Origin: an uncultured Pseudomonadota bacterium
GTDB taxonomy: Bacteria > Myxococcota_A > UBA796 > CAJQPC01
NCBI GenBank assembly: GCA_937915955.1
Contig: CALGIB010000959.1
Span: forward strand, 1 to 5,944
Direction of reading: 5' to 3'
Length of the DNA stretch: 5,944 bases
The notes beneath the pieces are model-generated. The model ran no database searches. It was not told the origin of the DNA and was given only the letters and a program-made list of their open reading frames with translations. Shown here in pieces: positions 5,762 through 5,944 of this stretch (the stretch's first letter is position 1; every line of letters starts with the position of its first letter). Position numbers and translations under genes: made by a program.

Positions 5762-5913
5762 GGCGTCTCTCCGGGCGCGGGCGCGCTGATCGTGCTCGTC
5801 CCGCTGTTGCGCACCGCGAAGGCGGTCACGGTGAGCGCCACGCCGGCCGAGAAGCCCACCACCAGGCCGGTGAAGCCGACCAGCACCAGCAGGATCTGGG
5901 TGCGGCGCGTCAT
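5758..5913 (-). CDS. Small single-span membrane protein, possibly the end of a longer protein
   Basis: From the ATG at 5913 the frame encodes 51 residues: MTRRTQ, a hydrophobic span (about 7-34) rich in Gly and Val, and a short polar tail ending APAPGETP. Its TGA overlaps the GTG of the UbiA-type gene by 4 bases, so the two are probably co-translated. Codon use is GC-ending throughout, as in the neighbours. The basic MTRRTQ before the span looks like a natural N-in start. However, the ribosome site is poor (AGGG only 1 base away), and the frame stays open with a proline-rich sequence (EPPAPRPSQG) to the window edge at 5944. It may therefore be the membrane-anchored C-terminus of a larger protein. 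No family is recognised. Confidence 0.5.
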   Translation of the reverse strand: MTRRTQILLVLVGFTGLVVGFSAGVALTVTAFAVRNSGTSTISAPAPGETP

Positions 5914-5944
5914 GCCCTGGCTGGGGCGCGGCGCGGGCGGCTCG

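Overview
The window is a GC-rich, densely packed bacterial segment. Third codon positions are almost all G or C, and GTG and TTG starts are common. Secreted cysteine-rich and lipid-anchored proteins combined with a predicted sigma-54 promoter fit Myxococcota or another deltaproteobacterial-type lineage; this is an inference from style, not a taxonomic proof. No tRNA, rRNA, CRISPR array, insertion sequence or phage gene was seen, and no gap between genes exceeds about 80 bases.

Left block, minus strand (2623 down to 33): a lipoprotein alpha/beta-hydrolase of the PHB-depolymerase/LpqC esterase type, then a cysteine-rich small lipoprotein joined to it by a 4-base GTGA overlap, then ccoG (fixG/rdxA), the membrane iron-sulfur protein used in copper handling for cbb3 oxidase assembly. 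Between the small lipoprotein and ccoG lie a perfect 7-bp hairpin and a textbook -24/-12 promoter (1424-1410). A strong Shine-Dalgarno follows, and then a TTG start at 1382. Together these suggest that ccoG is its own sigma-54-driven unit rather than a read-through cistron.

Middle block, plus strand (about 2683 to 4835): four overlapping reading frames. The first is the C-terminal remnant of a polytopic GT39/AftB-like glycosyltransferase that has lost its N-terminal membrane domain. It overlaps by ATGA a 78-residue unknown protein, which may instead be the frameshifted tail of the same glycosyltransferase. Next come a peroxiredoxin-fold protein whose expected CPxC site reads SPFS, and a lipoprotein with a CBM9-like beta domain. 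The block converges on the right block with only 5 bases between stop codons.

Right block, minus strand (5913 or beyond, down to 4841): a 51-residue single-span membrane protein overlaps by GTGA a UbiA-family prenyltransferase. The latter carries the motifs of decaprenyl-phosphate phosphoribosyltransferase, the first committed enzyme of polyprenyl-phospho-arabinose synthesis. A GT of the AftB type would use that kind of donor, and the two genes are neighbours in mycobacteria, so their presence here within 2 kb is suggestive.

I see no complete new defence or biosynthetic system. The best leads are the sigma-54 promoter of ccoG, the cysteine-less peroxiredoxin, the broken glycosyltransferase at the head of an overlapping operon, and the very short lipoprotein signal peptides.
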